Source of the DNA: Lingula anatina
Lineage: Eukaryota; Brachiopoda; Lingulata; Lingulida; Lingulidae
Assembly (NCBI RefSeq): GCF_001039355.2
Contig: NW_019775524.1
Coordinates: forward strand, 275,902-339,901
Direction of reading: 5' to 3'
DNA length: 64,000 bases
The position numbers were made by a program, and so were the translations under genes. How positions within the stretch are numbered: the stretch's first letter is position 1; each line of letters starts with the position of its first letter. The notes beneath the pieces are model-generated. The model saw only the letters and a list, made by a program, of their open reading frames with translations. It did not search any database and had not been told where the DNA came from. Shown here piece after piece: positions 25,001 to 36,894 of the stretch.

Positions 25001-25182
25001 TCTCTCTCTCTCTCTCTCTCTCGTGTGTGTGCGCGGGGCCACTGTTGCTATAGCAAATGGACATACATTAGTGAATAAGATAGTGCCAAGTCGTTCATAG
25101 TCTTCCACCCTAATTGCCTCTCCCAGGCACGTTTTCAGGATTATATCTACATCAAAACACCTTCCCATGCAGGAAATGGATC

Positions 25183-25215
<33 letters not shown>

Positions 25216-26800
25216 GCAAAAAACACATATACACACTCTTTATCCATAAGGTTGTCATGTGTTTTGTTTACAAATTATCACCTCTAGCAAATAAAATGAG
25301 ATGTCTGTTGAGGACGTCACAAAATGGCGGTATGACAACCTTTTTTATCAAAAGTGTACACTATATGCATGCTTTTAAAAAAGTAACAAAAATTGAAGAA
25401 TGTAGCTAAGGGTTTAAGACTTCCTTCATATAACTCTTAAACCCACTGGTGACACTAAACACGAAGTCACATTGCTCCGCCAAGTATAGAAATTGATAAT
25501 GGCTAATGAAGGCGTATGCTTAATAGGGAAAAAGGAACATTTTAATCGCCGTTGCTGATTAATTTAAATTTATGATTATATATCCTTGTCTTTTTGTTGA
25601 AATTCAGCAATCATTTTATCAACTTTTTTTGTTTATTTATCTTTTTCTTTATTCATATGTATATGAAATTGAAACAAGGCAATACCTTTAGATCATCTAA
25701 ATGTATATAATTCTGGATCCTCATTTTCCCCATATATCGGTTTTTATATTATCCTAAAATAGTAAAGGGAGAATTTCTTACCTTAACTGGAGTTAGTACA
25801 CGTAATTGGTCCATTTAACTATAATTTTTATACCATTATTTATTTAAGCAATTGTATTTAAGTTGGAAATCGCAGCAAATAAACTACCCTGTAATCGTAC
25901 TTCAACTGAAAAAGCTCATCATAACGGACATAAAGATGTCTGAGACACAACTTTAAGGCTTCTTCTCCTATGTCTGTTGGGCTTTTAAGGCGTACAGGGT
26001 TTCACTGTAGTACCTGCACATGACACACGTTTCTCTGGGCGTACTTACGTGTAGATATAAAAACCAGTGACTGTAAAGTAAGCAGTGACTGTAAAGATTT
26101 CATGAGGTGCTCCGTGGATAAGCGGTGCAGCAGTAGCTACTAAGACTCATCAAAACGGGTGCTGAGACGTCTGAGACACGACTTTTAGGCTTCTTTTCAG
26201 ATATCTACAAGGGTTTTTAGGCGTACACGTTTCACTGTAGCTCGTAAAATACATAGTTTCTCTAGATATAGAATGAAGTGGATACAAAAACCCATGACTG
26301 TAAAGATTTCGTGAGGCATTTGGAAGGATAAGCGGTATATATCAATAGCCACTACAGATTAATCACCCATCACGAATATCCATATCACGGCCTTCTTGGG
26401 GATGCGCCTCTCTTTTTAACGTGTAGACTCTAACAATACTAAAATGACTATATACTTACTTTGTGAATGTTATGACTCCAACCTTGGCTATGTCTTCCTT
26501 TATGATATTCCATGTTTTAACGATGATCTTCTTCTGATCTTCATTTACAAATGGTACGTCTGCTTCTGATGGCCTGTTCTTGGGGTTAAGATGTTTTTGC
26601 GTTTCTGTACTCCCCGTGCTTGTTTCCTGAATATCAGCGTCGTCGCTTTTGGTCGGTAACTCCGCGTCTTCCGTCTGTACATACTTGTGAGCGTGCCCGT
26701 TCGCTTGTCCTTCACTTGTGGAGGCGGTGACCGGTTCCGTACATTTTGGGCCATTGACGGGCTTTTTCGAGAACTTGCCCTTTGAAATATGACTTCCCAT
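19907..26800 (-). CDS. globin X-type membrane globin, three exons
   Basis: Exons 26800-26460, 21484-21259 and 20053-19907 (minus strand) splice in phase to a 237-residue protein. A roughly 90-residue N-terminal extension begins M-G-S-H-I-S, an N-myristoylation consensus. The globin fold follows: A/B helices (EDQKKIIVKTWNIIKEDIAK), LFETHPDVKEAF with the conserved CD1 Phe, the E-helix LKRHTLRVM with distal His E7, the F-helix LGERHIDY with proximal His F8, then a G/H region ending FLEYTMFFLK. Introns sit at B12.2 and near G7.0, the two ancestral globin positions. The LFETHP motif, the acylated N-terminus and the long extension point to globin X. That family is held to be membrane-attached, with roles in redox or nitrite chemistry and membrane protection. 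Ligand state is not visible from sequence. A neuroglobin-like paralogue is the alternative. Confidence 0.85.
21259..21484 (-). CDS. globin X-like gene, exon 2 (heme pocket)
   Basis: The acceptor is ATTTTTAG|A (AG at 21486-21485) and the donor is GTTGAC|GTAAGA (GT at 21258-21257). The exon encodes 75 codons holding the CD1 Phe, distal His E7 and proximal His F8. Phase 2 in and phase 0 out match the neighbours. Confidence 0.85.
21694..21737 (+). repeat. (AAAT)n microsatellite
   Basis: About eleven units in intron 1 region of the globin gene, preceded by a short CA-rich run (21677-21694). A complementary (TTTA)n array lies about 320 bases further on. Confidence 0.9.
22056..22092 (+). repeat. 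(TTTA)n microsatellite
   Basis: About nine units, in opposite orientation to the (AAAT)n array at 21694-21737, so the two arrays could pair as a long weak hairpin. Confidence 0.9.
22508..22853. mobile_element. TTAA-flanked MITE, copy 1 (in globin intron 1)
   Basis: The element is 346 bp including target duplications, with a perfect 23-base terminal inverted repeat (22508-22530 and 22831-22853) that starts TTAA-AGGGATAATAACTC. TTAA stands on both outer ends. There is no coding capacity. The inner sequence GTTTTGGCCAAAA and CATACTTACC is shared with copies at 36091-36452 and 63031-63395. Confidence 0.85.
23355..23441 (+). repeat. (CTGT)n/(CTGC) microsatellite
   Basis: About 87 bases of imperfect CTGT, CTGC and CTGTGT units within globin intron 1. 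Confidence 0.85.
24998..25031 (+). repeat. (CT)n followed by (GT)n
   Basis: About twelve CT units run directly into GT units and GCGC, a compound dinucleotide repeat. Confidence 0.9.
25184..25213 (+). repeat. poly(T) run of 30
   Basis: An uninterrupted T homopolymer in globin intron 1 (poly(A) on the gene's own strand). No retroposed body can be recognised next to it. Confidence 0.9.
25915..26357. repeat. two-copy tandem repeat, period about 231 bp
   Basis: Unit 1 starts at 25915 and unit 2 at 26146. Shared landmarks in the same order are CTCATCA, GTCTGAGACAC, TTTAGGCTTCTT or TTAAGGCTTCTT, GGCGTACA, TTTCACTGTAG, TTTCTCT, TGACTGTAAAGATTTC and GGATAAGCGGT. The copies are clearly diverged. The array lies 100 bases inside intron 1 of the globin gene. 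Confidence 0.75.
26460..26800 (-). CDS. globin X-like gene, exon 1
   Basis: ATG at 26800. The donor is CACAAA|GTAAGT (GT at 26459-26458), and the exon ends after two bases of a Lys codon (B12.2). The N-terminal extension is hydrophilic and rich in Ser, Thr, Glu and Lys, so probably disordered. Start chosen because M-G-x-x-x-S is the expected acylation motif and no better ATG precedes it in frame. Confidence 0.82.
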
Positions 26801-27649
26801 TTTGAAGTTACTTTTTCACGACTCCAAAAGCTATAATTCACCAAATTTACACACTTAGTCAAGGGCGGTTTTTCAGATCTGTGCACCGACTTATCTCCAA
26901 TAAACGTAATTGAAACCACAAGGCAAGGTATTTATAAGATCTGAGGCTCAACATGTACGAGTATCTCTCAACTCGATAGCTCGATATATGACAACAATGC
27001 GGGCCGATCAATAAGCTGTTTACTTGGTGTCTTCCGTCAATATGACTGCACGTTTCCGTGTTAAACAACTCTGGCCGACAGCCGATGCTGTCATTAACCA
27101 GAAAAATCCTCTAATCCTGTATCCAAGAACAGTCTGTGAAAAACTATGACTTCCTTCATGTTGACTGAAACGAAAAAGCAATTTATTAATTTGCGTTTAA
27201 TATGTCTTACGCAGTGTTAAAATACAGTTTCGTTACAACGCGGAGGATGTTCTTTTAATGAGACTAAAATGTGTAAAAGCACGTGGACTTTTGGGAATCA
27301 TTGAAAGGAAGATCAAATAGAAACCCTGACCACAATTGTCTCTCGGATGGCTTAGGTCTGCTACGGTCCAATGATTGCCTGATTGCGAGAGTCAGAATTG
27401 GATTCAACTGAAAGCAATCTTGTGTTCTTCGGTTTTTATTATTTCATAGGCCTACGCAAATGTAAGTCACTGGAATCAATATGAAAAGAGTCTCTCATTC
27501 GTTATTAATGTGAAACACTTCTTCAGGGCATAAAATTTTTAACGGCACAACAATGACGCACCAACCAACCCCAGTAAAGTGTTAAACCGAATTTACATGT
27601 ATTAGCTATTGCACAAAGGTCCATAATAATGTCAACAGATCGGGTAAAT

Positions 27650-27651
<2 letters not shown>

Positions 27652-27693
<42 letters not shown>
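27652..27693 (+). repeat. (AC)n(AT)n microsatellite
   Basis: About seventeen AC units followed by a short AT run. Confidence 0.9.
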
Positions 27694-28077
27694 TTTTCAC
27701 TGAGATTTGCTCTATCCGCCCACCACCATTGTGATTGACGCGAGTTGAATGCCATGCGATAGAGTTCCTTTGGCTAGAGAACGCAATCGCGTGGCTTGTT
27801 GGCCGTCACAACACGACTGCAAGTGATCTTGATGAAACCGGATACCAGACCCTCTCAGGCACCTGCATTTTTAACTCAGAACTTGAGTGTATCATGCAGC
27901 TGCATTCTGTGTTGCCACTGCAGATCTACATGTTTGCTGGTAAAATGTTTCCTCTATTTTCAAGCTGTATCATTACAGCCTCTTTCACAACTGCAATAAA
28001 ATGAGTGATAAGACGGTTGTTACAGACTATGTGGTGTTGCGATGTGTCTAAACTATTAAAAACAAAAAGGGACCTAT

Positions 28078-28146
28078 TCAACACCAGACATCTATTGATA
28101 TAATCCTAAGTGAAAAACAATAGACGTCTGTTACGTTTGGTGTTGA
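28078..28146. repeat. imperfect inverted repeat
   Basis: The left arm TTCAACACC-AGACATCTATTG (28078-28098) pairs with the right arm 28118-28146, read on the minus strand as TTCAACACCA, eight extra bases, then AGACGTCTATTG. A stem-loop or old transposon ends are possible. Confidence 0.55.
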
Positions 28147-28377
28147 ACAGAAAATTCCAAGGTCGACATTTGTCATTAAAACATATTTGATTTGCAAAGT
28201 CTATTAAAAAGGGAAGCTCGTGAAATGTCAGAGAACGATCACTATATCCTATATCGATTTAATAAAATCATATTATCGAAAGCTCATGTATACATGAAAG
28301 CTCATACATACATGTATACAGGCCCCTGTTTCACCAAAAAAAGAAAAAAAAAACTTTAGAAGTCGACTTTGCAAAGA

Positions 28378-28393
28378 TGACTTTGCAAAGTCA
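28378..28393. repeat. perfect 16-bp palindrome
   Basis: TGACTTTGCAAAGTCA equals its own reverse complement. The half GACTTTGCAAAG also occurs 13 bases upstream (28365-28376). An HNF4/nuclear-receptor-type half site (CTTTG) is contained, but binding is not shown. Confidence 0.7.
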
Positions 28394-31300
28394 CTTAGTC
28401 ACGTGCGGTCTTTGTAACCTTTTTAGCCAGGGAACTGACATAAGAAACCTGCACCAGGTTATGTGACAAAAGATATTGTGGTATGGCGTAAGTATAAATT
28501 GCATTCAGGTGCGAGGCTAAGGTGGAATGCGGATGGTGCTGCCTTGGCAAGGCACGCAGAATCGGTTTTACTTGAAATTATACGGAAGTAATTTGCACTG
28601 CCCGTCTCTAATATTGTACTAAGCAGCATTGAAAGGAAATGTTCCCCGGATTCAACTTGTTTTATTTCTTTCAATTTTCATCTTTGTAATCTCTTGGTTT
28701 CATGCACATAAAAAAAACGCTATCTTGAAATCAAGTTGCACAAAGTTTGTATGAGGTGCAGTAATGTATCTTGGTTTTAATTTTCACTTGATTATCATTT
28801 CCTTTTTTTCAAAATTTTGGCTCTTTTTACTTCTTCATATACTGAAAATTGTTAAATTCGTATGAAATTCAAATTTTTTCATCGGATGCAAAATGCTGCT
28901 CTATGTAGACGGTTATACACTTAGTGCCGTTAATTGTAAGCAACAATTTTATACCTGAGGATTCGGTCCGTTTTTAAAACAAATACGTAGATGCCAGTTC
29001 ATTTAATTTGATAAAAAAGTTTTTGATCATTTTTCTGATCCCTTTGCCCTTCGCCATTGTTATTTTGACATTGAAAACCCTGCATGAATATGTCTTTTTC
29101 ACAATTACTAAGTGCACTCACATGCATTTTTTGTTACAATATTTCATAAGGTGTGGAATTTAGCTGTCTTAAAAGCTTTTTACAGACTTTTTGACTTTTT
29201 AATTTGAGACCACTGGATAGAGATGGAGATATTTTAATCCAACAAAATCCCATAAGCTGCCTCTTATTCATGTCAGTTTATCTAAATCTATCAAACTTAA
29301 ATATAAAGTTCTGTTCCATAAGGCCGATTGCAATTGATGGTGACAGAAACCCTGGATCGCAAGTTTATTGCGCTGCAAGAATTCAAACTAACTGACCAAA
29401 TTGTGCATTGGATTTTAAGTAGAAAAACATTGTGTCCTTAATCTACTTAACGTCGAATATACAGCAGCTGTAATAGAAGGGATTCAACCCTCAGCTTTGA
29501 AGGCGATACCTATATCTTTTGACCAGGCTGGCTGGCTGGCATCATAGGTTATCTAAAGAACAAATAAATCAGTGATGGTCCGTTATTCTACTGTAAGAGA
29601 GGATATGTTTCACCTTTAAATTGAATGTAATCAACGCACTCTATACGCGGCTCATCTTTTATTGGAATAAAGCAATTCTAAATAGGAATCGGGTGCTACA
29701 TCCAATTTGAGTTAAACAACATATACCTCAATATGTATTGATGATGTTTTAACATCTTTTCGAAAATCTTTTGAACGGCGTTAGCTTTATTCAGTTTCAT
29801 CAATTTGCTAAGTAATGAAACACACGGTAAATTGAGGTGCGACGAATACTGCCAGTAGGTTCTGAAGACAAGCAATTAAAACCCAATCACAATAACCTTT
29901 TGTAGGGAGATAATGTTGGAAAGTACGTCCTGATGTCAATTTTAATACAGTATCTACATACTACTCAAAGACTCCTTAATTTATATTCCCACGTTATTCA
30001 TTTTTCTATAAGGAGGATTGATCAGTTCAATACCAATAGTTCAGTGTTAACCTTCATATCCATAGAATATCCCTAGAGTGCATGCTCCCAAAATTGATAA
30101 ATGTCTTAAGCCAAGGGCGGAAAAGGGGGCCAAAATTAAAAAAAGAAATATTAAGTCCCACACTGGGGCATGTTTCTGATGACTTAAAGCAGTTTCAACT
30201 ATTGTCTATATTCATTATTGTTCCCCTGTCTGCAAACAACTCACTTTTTGGATTCTCAAGGGAGTCAAACCTTTCAGAAATACTGGTCAGACGCAATTGC
30301 GCTGGTTTTAAAGATATGCTAGCCTAGGTTTGTTAAAGACTTCTCGTCCACATAATCATTGCAAATGCTTTCGAGACAGTTCAAATGAAAGTTCATTTTC
30401 CCAATCGATCATTAAACAAGATTAAATCTTGTTATCCTTTTTATCTATGATTATGTTATCATTAGCACGTTATATGCGATTTATCACTTCTTATAAATCT
30501 CAATCAATTTCAGAAGCGAAAAGAACTATCAACGGCGGAGAGATGGTTAGTCACAGCACATCTTATTCATTGGATGCTATATCAGTGGTCAGGATATTTG
30601 TTATAGGTGGATTATCCTATATCCATATGAGTGTTTTACGAAATGTCTGTTGCCAATGGTCACTTTAAATGAACAGGTTAATTGCATTCACAGCAAAAAT
30701 ATAAAACTTCATATATATATATAACGCATTGTTCTGAGCACGCCCGCCTTTTATTTTTACAAGGTTCTAAGGTAGTTTGTTGGTTGACAATTTGGTGTGC
30801 TACCAACCGAAGAAAATATCGATGAAATCCCAAAAGATGTTTTAATTATGTTATCAAGCACGCAATGTCCGCCAACACACATTGAAAGAAACAGATGAAA
30901 CGCGAACTATTGTTTTTGCATATTTTGCCCATATGTTTTCATAGGAAATGTGTTGTTTTTCAATCCAAAATAAATTTGCTAAAATATTTCATTTAAGTGG
31001 CGAATTGCAACTAAACAGTGAAGAACACATTCACATTAAATATGGACCGTTTGGATTCCTCGGGACAAAGTAGATAAATGGAACAGATCAACACCCTATG
31101 GATAAGTAAGAATTCAATTGCTATCTACAGCGGCAATATCAGTTTCAGTGGAGGTATAGAATATATGTGTCATATATGCAGTTATTAACTCTATAAGGAA
31201 CTGACGAGAAATAAGATCTCGTGTAGAGAGTGTGTTAGGTCGACTTTGTAGTAAAACCATTGTAAATGTTCTACGTGTAAGAATTGCCCAACACCTTGGT

Positions 31301-31569
31301 CCTATCTCGATGTCATCGTACTATAATAAGGTGTCTATACGACGGCATTGCAAGTGTTTCACGATTACAATCGTGTTGCCTTCCATTAGGCAATCGGAAA
31401 GCTTCTTGTTTTTTTTTTCGTATGTCTTCGTGGGGCGAAAATGCTTGATGGCACCAATAATAAAGACAATGATGACGCAATTCGACAAAATGCTTCTCGA
31501 TGGCCTCATGAAAACCAACTTGGACACAGAGGTTCAACAGAAGACGAACCTTTCTGAAGTTTTTTCGAA

Positions 31570-31777
31570 ATTTGTGGCACTCTAGGTATTTCACGAAGTT
31601 GCCGCCAAGAACCCAAACTCCACCGGTGCACAAACTATGGCTTATGCCATTTAATATCCCCCACGAATAGCCTGATATTTTTAGATCAGAGACAAATTTG
31701 AACATTTCTTTAGCGTGTGCCCATTCGGTGTACAATTGCAGGAGAGTGTGACGCATGCTTAACAAGCAACATTCCTA
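31570..31777 (-). pseudogene. possible decayed GPCR C-terminal fragment
   Basis: The longest unexplained open frame in the gene-poor middle is on the minus strand (31765-31313, 150 codons). Near residues 46-75 it reads G-G-N-F-V-K-Y and K-F-R-K-N-F-R-K-V, resembling the end of TM7 plus helix 8 of invertebrate peptide GPCRs (N-F-x-x-Y ... F-R-x-x-F). In the same frame, across a TAG at 31777-31775, lies a hydrophobic segment with ICYLSP that could be the end of TM6. The spacing between the two is too long for a normal receptor and a stop intervenes, so at best this is a relic. Chance is a real alternative. Confidence 0.2.
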
Positions 31778-32005
31778 CATGCGTGCCGACATGGCCTTGT
31801 TAGGGAGAAGTTCGTTCCGCAAAAAGGGAGAGAGATAACAAATCAATAACATTTCTAAGTAAATCTGATAAACTACAAGGAACAAAAATAACAATATGAA
31901 ACCATGAACACGCATATCATAGCTCTTTATAATAGAATTGTCTCTTTTATAAAACGTTTTTGTTGAAATCATCGATCAATACAAAAAAATAAAAGATCAA
32001 CTTAC

Positions 32006-32102
32006 TGCTACCATTTTGCAGCATCTGTATCCTCGTGAGAGTTTTCAGAACATGCACGCAAGTCACCAAAGCAAAAAGAAAAAAAGAAAATGGATTGGCC
32101 AT
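32006..32102 (-). other. possible short signal-peptide exon
   Basis: On the minus strand ATG at 32102 opens M-A-N-P-F-S-F-F-L-F-A-L-V, a signal-like hydrophobic core, and 97 bases later a consensus donor A|GTAAGT follows (GT at 32005-32004). No matching downstream exon was identified, so this remains a suggestion. Confidence 0.15.
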
Positions 32103-32556
32103 AAAAATCATCTAATAACATAGGCAACGTTATCTTCATTGCACACGCATTCAAAACAATAGCCGCTTGAACAGCGCTTGTCCATATATGTTGGAACATC
32201 CAGAGGAAGCAACTGATGTTCTTCATGCACTCACTGCAGATTACTAGTATTTCACTGCTGTTTTACAGCACTGTCGACAAATGCCACACAGTAGAAAACT
32301 AATAAACGATGCGTCTTTGAACATCACTCAAACTGCACTTTCCATATCGTTACAAGTGCAAACACCTAGCTGTTTGTTCTACTTTATGCGTCTTTATCAA
32401 AGGCTTAGCCGAACAATCCGTCAACGAAAGAGTAATGAGTGTACTGCTGGTCAGAGAGTGCACTGTCTTAGCTTCTTCTAACAAATGTGTCAATCAATAA
32501 AACGAATCTTCTTTATACAAATCCATTAAGTATGGACAGATAGATTAGGCCTTTAT

Positions 32557-32584
32557 TCTCTCTCTCTTTCTCTCTCTCTCTCTC
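32557..32584 (+). repeat. (CT)n microsatellite
   Basis: CT units with one TTT interruption. Confidence 0.85.
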
Positions 32585-35500
32585 CAAACTTATCATGGTT
32601 GAGTAGATCTATTAAGCCATCTATTATTTCCCGCATTTTTCAACCACTGTGATCAGATAACTAAACTAACAAGATATCTGGACTCGCTTATTAAGACTAG
32701 AATTTTTAATCAAACGGTCTGCTTAGAAAGTAAAGTAATGTATAATGTATTCAGAGTGGTGCCGACCCACCTTGACTGGACATGTTCTTATACCAATGTA
32801 CATGTAGGTAAGATAATTTTTGGATATCACTGCAAAATTGCCATTTACTATTTACTATACACAACAGACCACGTGCTTAGATGTTAAAATATGGAAATCT
32901 ATTGTAACGCGACTGAGTACAATTACAGTGGTGGTTTTTGGGGCCTACACGGGGAATAAGTTGATTTCCCATGGTTAGAGATCGTTCCCGCACGATTTTG
33001 CCGAAAAAGAGTAAGCGATTTAAGACGTCATTAAGGTATTTTCATTTGAAATGCGCTTCGGGATGCTAAGCTACATTTTCGTCCCAATGGTTCTATACTG
33101 GTAAGTAGGAAGTGGGGTTGTGGAGCAAAACTTCTTAAAGTCCTGATGTCGCCAAAAACACTGTAACTTGATTTTGCCGATTTCCTTCCATAGAATATTC
33201 ATATCTTTAAACATGGGAACAAACAGATTATGATTAAAATAGTGTACTACATCGTACTAAGATAGATGAAGATAATGCACTGCTTGGATCATTGTAAGAT
33301 TTAAGTGAAGTCATTGTTCTTGTCACACTGTGAAAATATCAACTTAGTCACGCCGGGACAATCAAGTTTTTTAACTACGTCAGTATCTGTTCATAAAGTA
33401 ATGAATGAGTTGTGTTTCCCAGAGGCAGTAGTTCTATAGAATCATTCGATCCATTGTTCCTCAGGAAAGCAGCAAACAAGATGAACATAACCGTTATTAT
33501 GTATTAGTCCCTCAATCTAGCAAGGGATCTTCACAACAATTTTACAATTTCGGAATTTGAAAAGTCTTGTCTATTCTACGCCTGAGATTTTCACCATAAA
33601 ATAAACTCTTTTAGTGGCAACTCGTATACATGAAGCATGTCTCGGGAGCATAATGAAAACATGCCAACATGAGTTCTAGAGGCTACATTTATCTTCTTCC
33701 CATGATATATAAAAAACAGACAGAATCAAATAAAAAAGGCCTCAATTGTATTCAAATTGGGAGTGAACAACGCACAGATTTCAAATTATTCCCTGAGGTT
33801 CCTCCTAAATGTGCAGAAGCAGGTTTTAATATTTCCCTTGAAACATTAGCATGAAACTAAAATAGCGTTTTTTGCGTTTTTGACAAGATTAAAGGTTTTA
33901 TAATAACGTAAATTTTGGAAGTTTTTCTCTATATTTTTAATCCCTATCCATAGCCTTTGCTTTCATTTGTGATATCTGGTCTTGTTCCGTTAGGCTGCCA
34001 ATACGTTAGCAATCTAAAGGCATTGAGTGTATGTGGCAACTCGTTTCCTTGGCATTTAATCCTCGGATGCATGACTTGTTACGCACAGGTGTTTAGATAA
34101 CACTTGAACTTTGGGCACCTTTCTTGTATAAATTGATCAGCAGGCAATTTCACTGAAATACATCCTTTATAGATACATTGTTATAATAGGGATCGCAGTT
34201 GATTATCAGTGGTGTTGGGGTTTGCAGACTGCAATTACGAAGCTGCCCACGTCGTTAAATGCTAATTTTGTTTGGACAAAGTAATGAGAAAGCTTTTAGT
34301 GTGGATATTTGGTGTGGCTAGATATGCCAAATCAAGTTCATACTGGCTGCCATCTTATTTCACAGATTCAATTTTGGGAACTGATTGGTATCAGTAGCTA
34401 TCTTTGTGTGTCACGTGCATTTGGATCAAATTAGATTATTGTTCCGTTGTATCGTTTTTTTTTATCATATGTTTTTAAAAAGGTACTTATATACGCAGTC
34501 AGTAGATAAAGACCATATGCTGGGTACATACAGATACATATACATGTATGCGATGATATGTACACTGTACTCAACGTAATTTGAAGGCAACTGCTTCACA
34601 ATAACACAAATGATGATGTAAATATTGATGAAAATATGCCGTTCGTGTTTTGGCAAAGGTGTAATTATCCATCCACCAAGTCCATTGTATTCCAACAAAG
34701 GTCATCCGATAATCTCAGTGTTAGAAACCACGTAAGGATAATTCTGCATTTTATTATTAACTAAGCTGTCAGATGCCCTGTTGTCACTGTTACATTATAC
34801 AAAAGCCGTAGGCGAAAATTGAAAAGACAATTTTATTTCAAACATAAAAAGATTAACGCATTTTCATGTTTACAGGAAGAGAACGTTAACCATCCGAATC
34901 AAAAGAAACTAGACAAACCAAAAGAAAAATAAGTGTTCTACTTCAAACAACAACTGTAAATGATGTGTTGAAATACAGACCCAGATACTAGACACTGAAG
35001 AAGTCTGATACCTGTATTTGCACGTATACTGAAATAAAAGTAGCCTCTAAACCTCTAAGACTTATTCATTTGCTTGCATTGTAATACAAGAGCTTGTCAT
35101 AAGATGTTATTGTCAAATGAATACACGCTGTGCGCATTTGGTGTTGTCCTACATACATTCATTTGCTTCACCAAACTAAAGAATATACATGTACGTCAGG
35201 TGCTTCTATACAGTTAAGGTACGGGTTTTTGGTGGGTAGGAAGCTATAAGATGTTAGAAGTACTAGTATAAGGTTCCTAGCAAGTGCACATGACCAGGGA
35301 TATAAATAAGGGTGTAACATGTCTTTCGAAGGTAAGATCAGTCATTGTGCGAAGATGGATGATTAAATAGATTACAAATGCAGAACATGGCCCTAGCTGA
35401 AGGTCGACCTATTTCAATGTATTATCCAAGAGATTATGAAACATTTCATCATATTGCATTAATGATAAAGCTACAGCTGGTTTTTATTACACATTTTTGT

Positions 35501-36090
35501 CATTTTAATGGTGCATGCTGGGAGAGTTATCATCACACAAAAAGATATAATTAAAAATGAACGAAAACATGCGTTTTATAAAATTTTAATAACATAATAA
35601 CATGTAAACTTTGCACAATACGTTCCACTTGATGTTTAGACTCGGACTCATTACGGTTTTACAGCGTTGCTTCAAAAATTGAAGCAATTAAAACAATCAC
35701 ATATCAAAGACAAACAACCCATAACGAATTTGCCATAACATAGTGTTGCGTGGCACCTAGAAAACCGTATGTCCCAGACGTGACTTTTCTCACGAAATCA
35801 GAAGACATCAGCTGTTTGTTTCCAATCACAAATTGTTAGGGAAAGCATAAAGTGTGACTCACGAAACCATATAAGGAACGTGCATGTGATATGCGGCTTG
35901 TAATAGCGTGTCTTCCGATGTTTTTTTCAGGCAATCATTACCACATTGTACCTACAAGTTTCTGCATTAATCAATGGACTTTGATTAGCTCTTTTTTATA
36001 TCCTGTTAAGGAATAAACAGTGCAATGTACAACACCATCCAGTATTATTTTTCAAACTCAGCTAGAAAAATACTACACGACTGAGTTACT
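32585..36090. other. non-coding stretch, no gene seen
   Basis: AT-rich sequence without recognisable domains on either strand. Confidence 0.35.
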
Positions 36091-36452
36091 TTAAGCGATA
36101 ACAACAGTTTTGGGCCAAAATGGATTTTTCTGGGGTAAATTTCCCCATACTTACCTATGGTTGATGAATCCGTTCTGTCATTCAAAATAAATCCTTTATA
36201 TTGTAATAATCTCTTAAGCTAGCTAGAATTCCAACTATTGTTAGCTTGCAGCCAGCCTGGTCGGAGGCCTTCATCAGACTGATTGAGTGGATGTTGTCAC
36301 TTACTGACTGCTACCGTTTGTAACAAAGGCACTACATGTACAAGTACAGACAGACACCTGTTATCTGATAGCTCACGTAACCATCAACTTGAAATCAGTC
36401 CTCTGCCGTTTACGGTATAGTTGACTACCTTGATGCATCTTCAAACCCTTAA
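36091..36452. mobile_element. TTAA-flanked MITE, copy 2
   Basis: It starts TTAA-GCGATAACAAC at 36091 and ends AAACCC-TTAA at 36452. The inner 5' half matches copy 1 (GTTTTGGGCCAAAA, CATACTTACC, GGTTGATGAATCC). The inverted repeats are eroded, and the 3' half is only weakly alike. Confidence 0.6.
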
Positions 36453-36784
36453 GGTACAGGTAAATGCATACGGTTGTACATGACAGCTAAAAAAACACCG
36501 ACGATAAAATTATCCACAATGACCAAATCCTATTTTCCTCAAATGACTACTACCGGTACTTCTATTATTGGCATTATTGCTTTTAGAGCTGCAACCTTAA
36601 CCACAACTACTAGAAATACTACCACTCCTACTTGTAATAACGGTTTTGATGATAAAAAGAAGAACAATATTAGCAAAAATGTCTAGTTTTTTTAAACCAA
36701 CAATCAATTTGTTGTACAAATAATGAGTCTTTAGATGTCTTTTATCAATCACTGTGTCAAAGTGGTGTAAATTTACTGAATGAG

Positions 36785-36785
<1 letters not shown>

Positions 36786-36847
<62 letters not shown>
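36786..36847. repeat. (AT)n microsatellite, 62 bases
   Basis: Uninterrupted AT alternation, a likely site of length change and slippage. Confidence 0.95.
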
Positions 36848-36850
<3 letters not shown>

Positions 36851-36894
36851 CATTTGTTTACTTGACAGAAGGAAGCAGGGGCTTATCCCCTTTT

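Larger units (their letters stand above)
26801..31312. other. non-coding stretch upstream of the globin gene
   Basis: The globin promoter and 5' UTR should lie just right of 26800, but no clear core promoter element was seen. Further on are a CA microsatellite (27652-27693) and two hairpins (28078-28146 and 28378-28393). The short open frames show no domains. Confidence 0.35.

Noticed and set aside
26545-26919. Second minus-strand frame overlapping globin exon 1
   Set aside because: Out-of-frame shadow; lacks the globin match that the frame starting at 26800 has.
31232-31585. 117-codon plus-strand open frame opposite the possible GPCR relic
   Set aside because: No family resemblance; appears to be a shadow of the minus-strand frame or chance.
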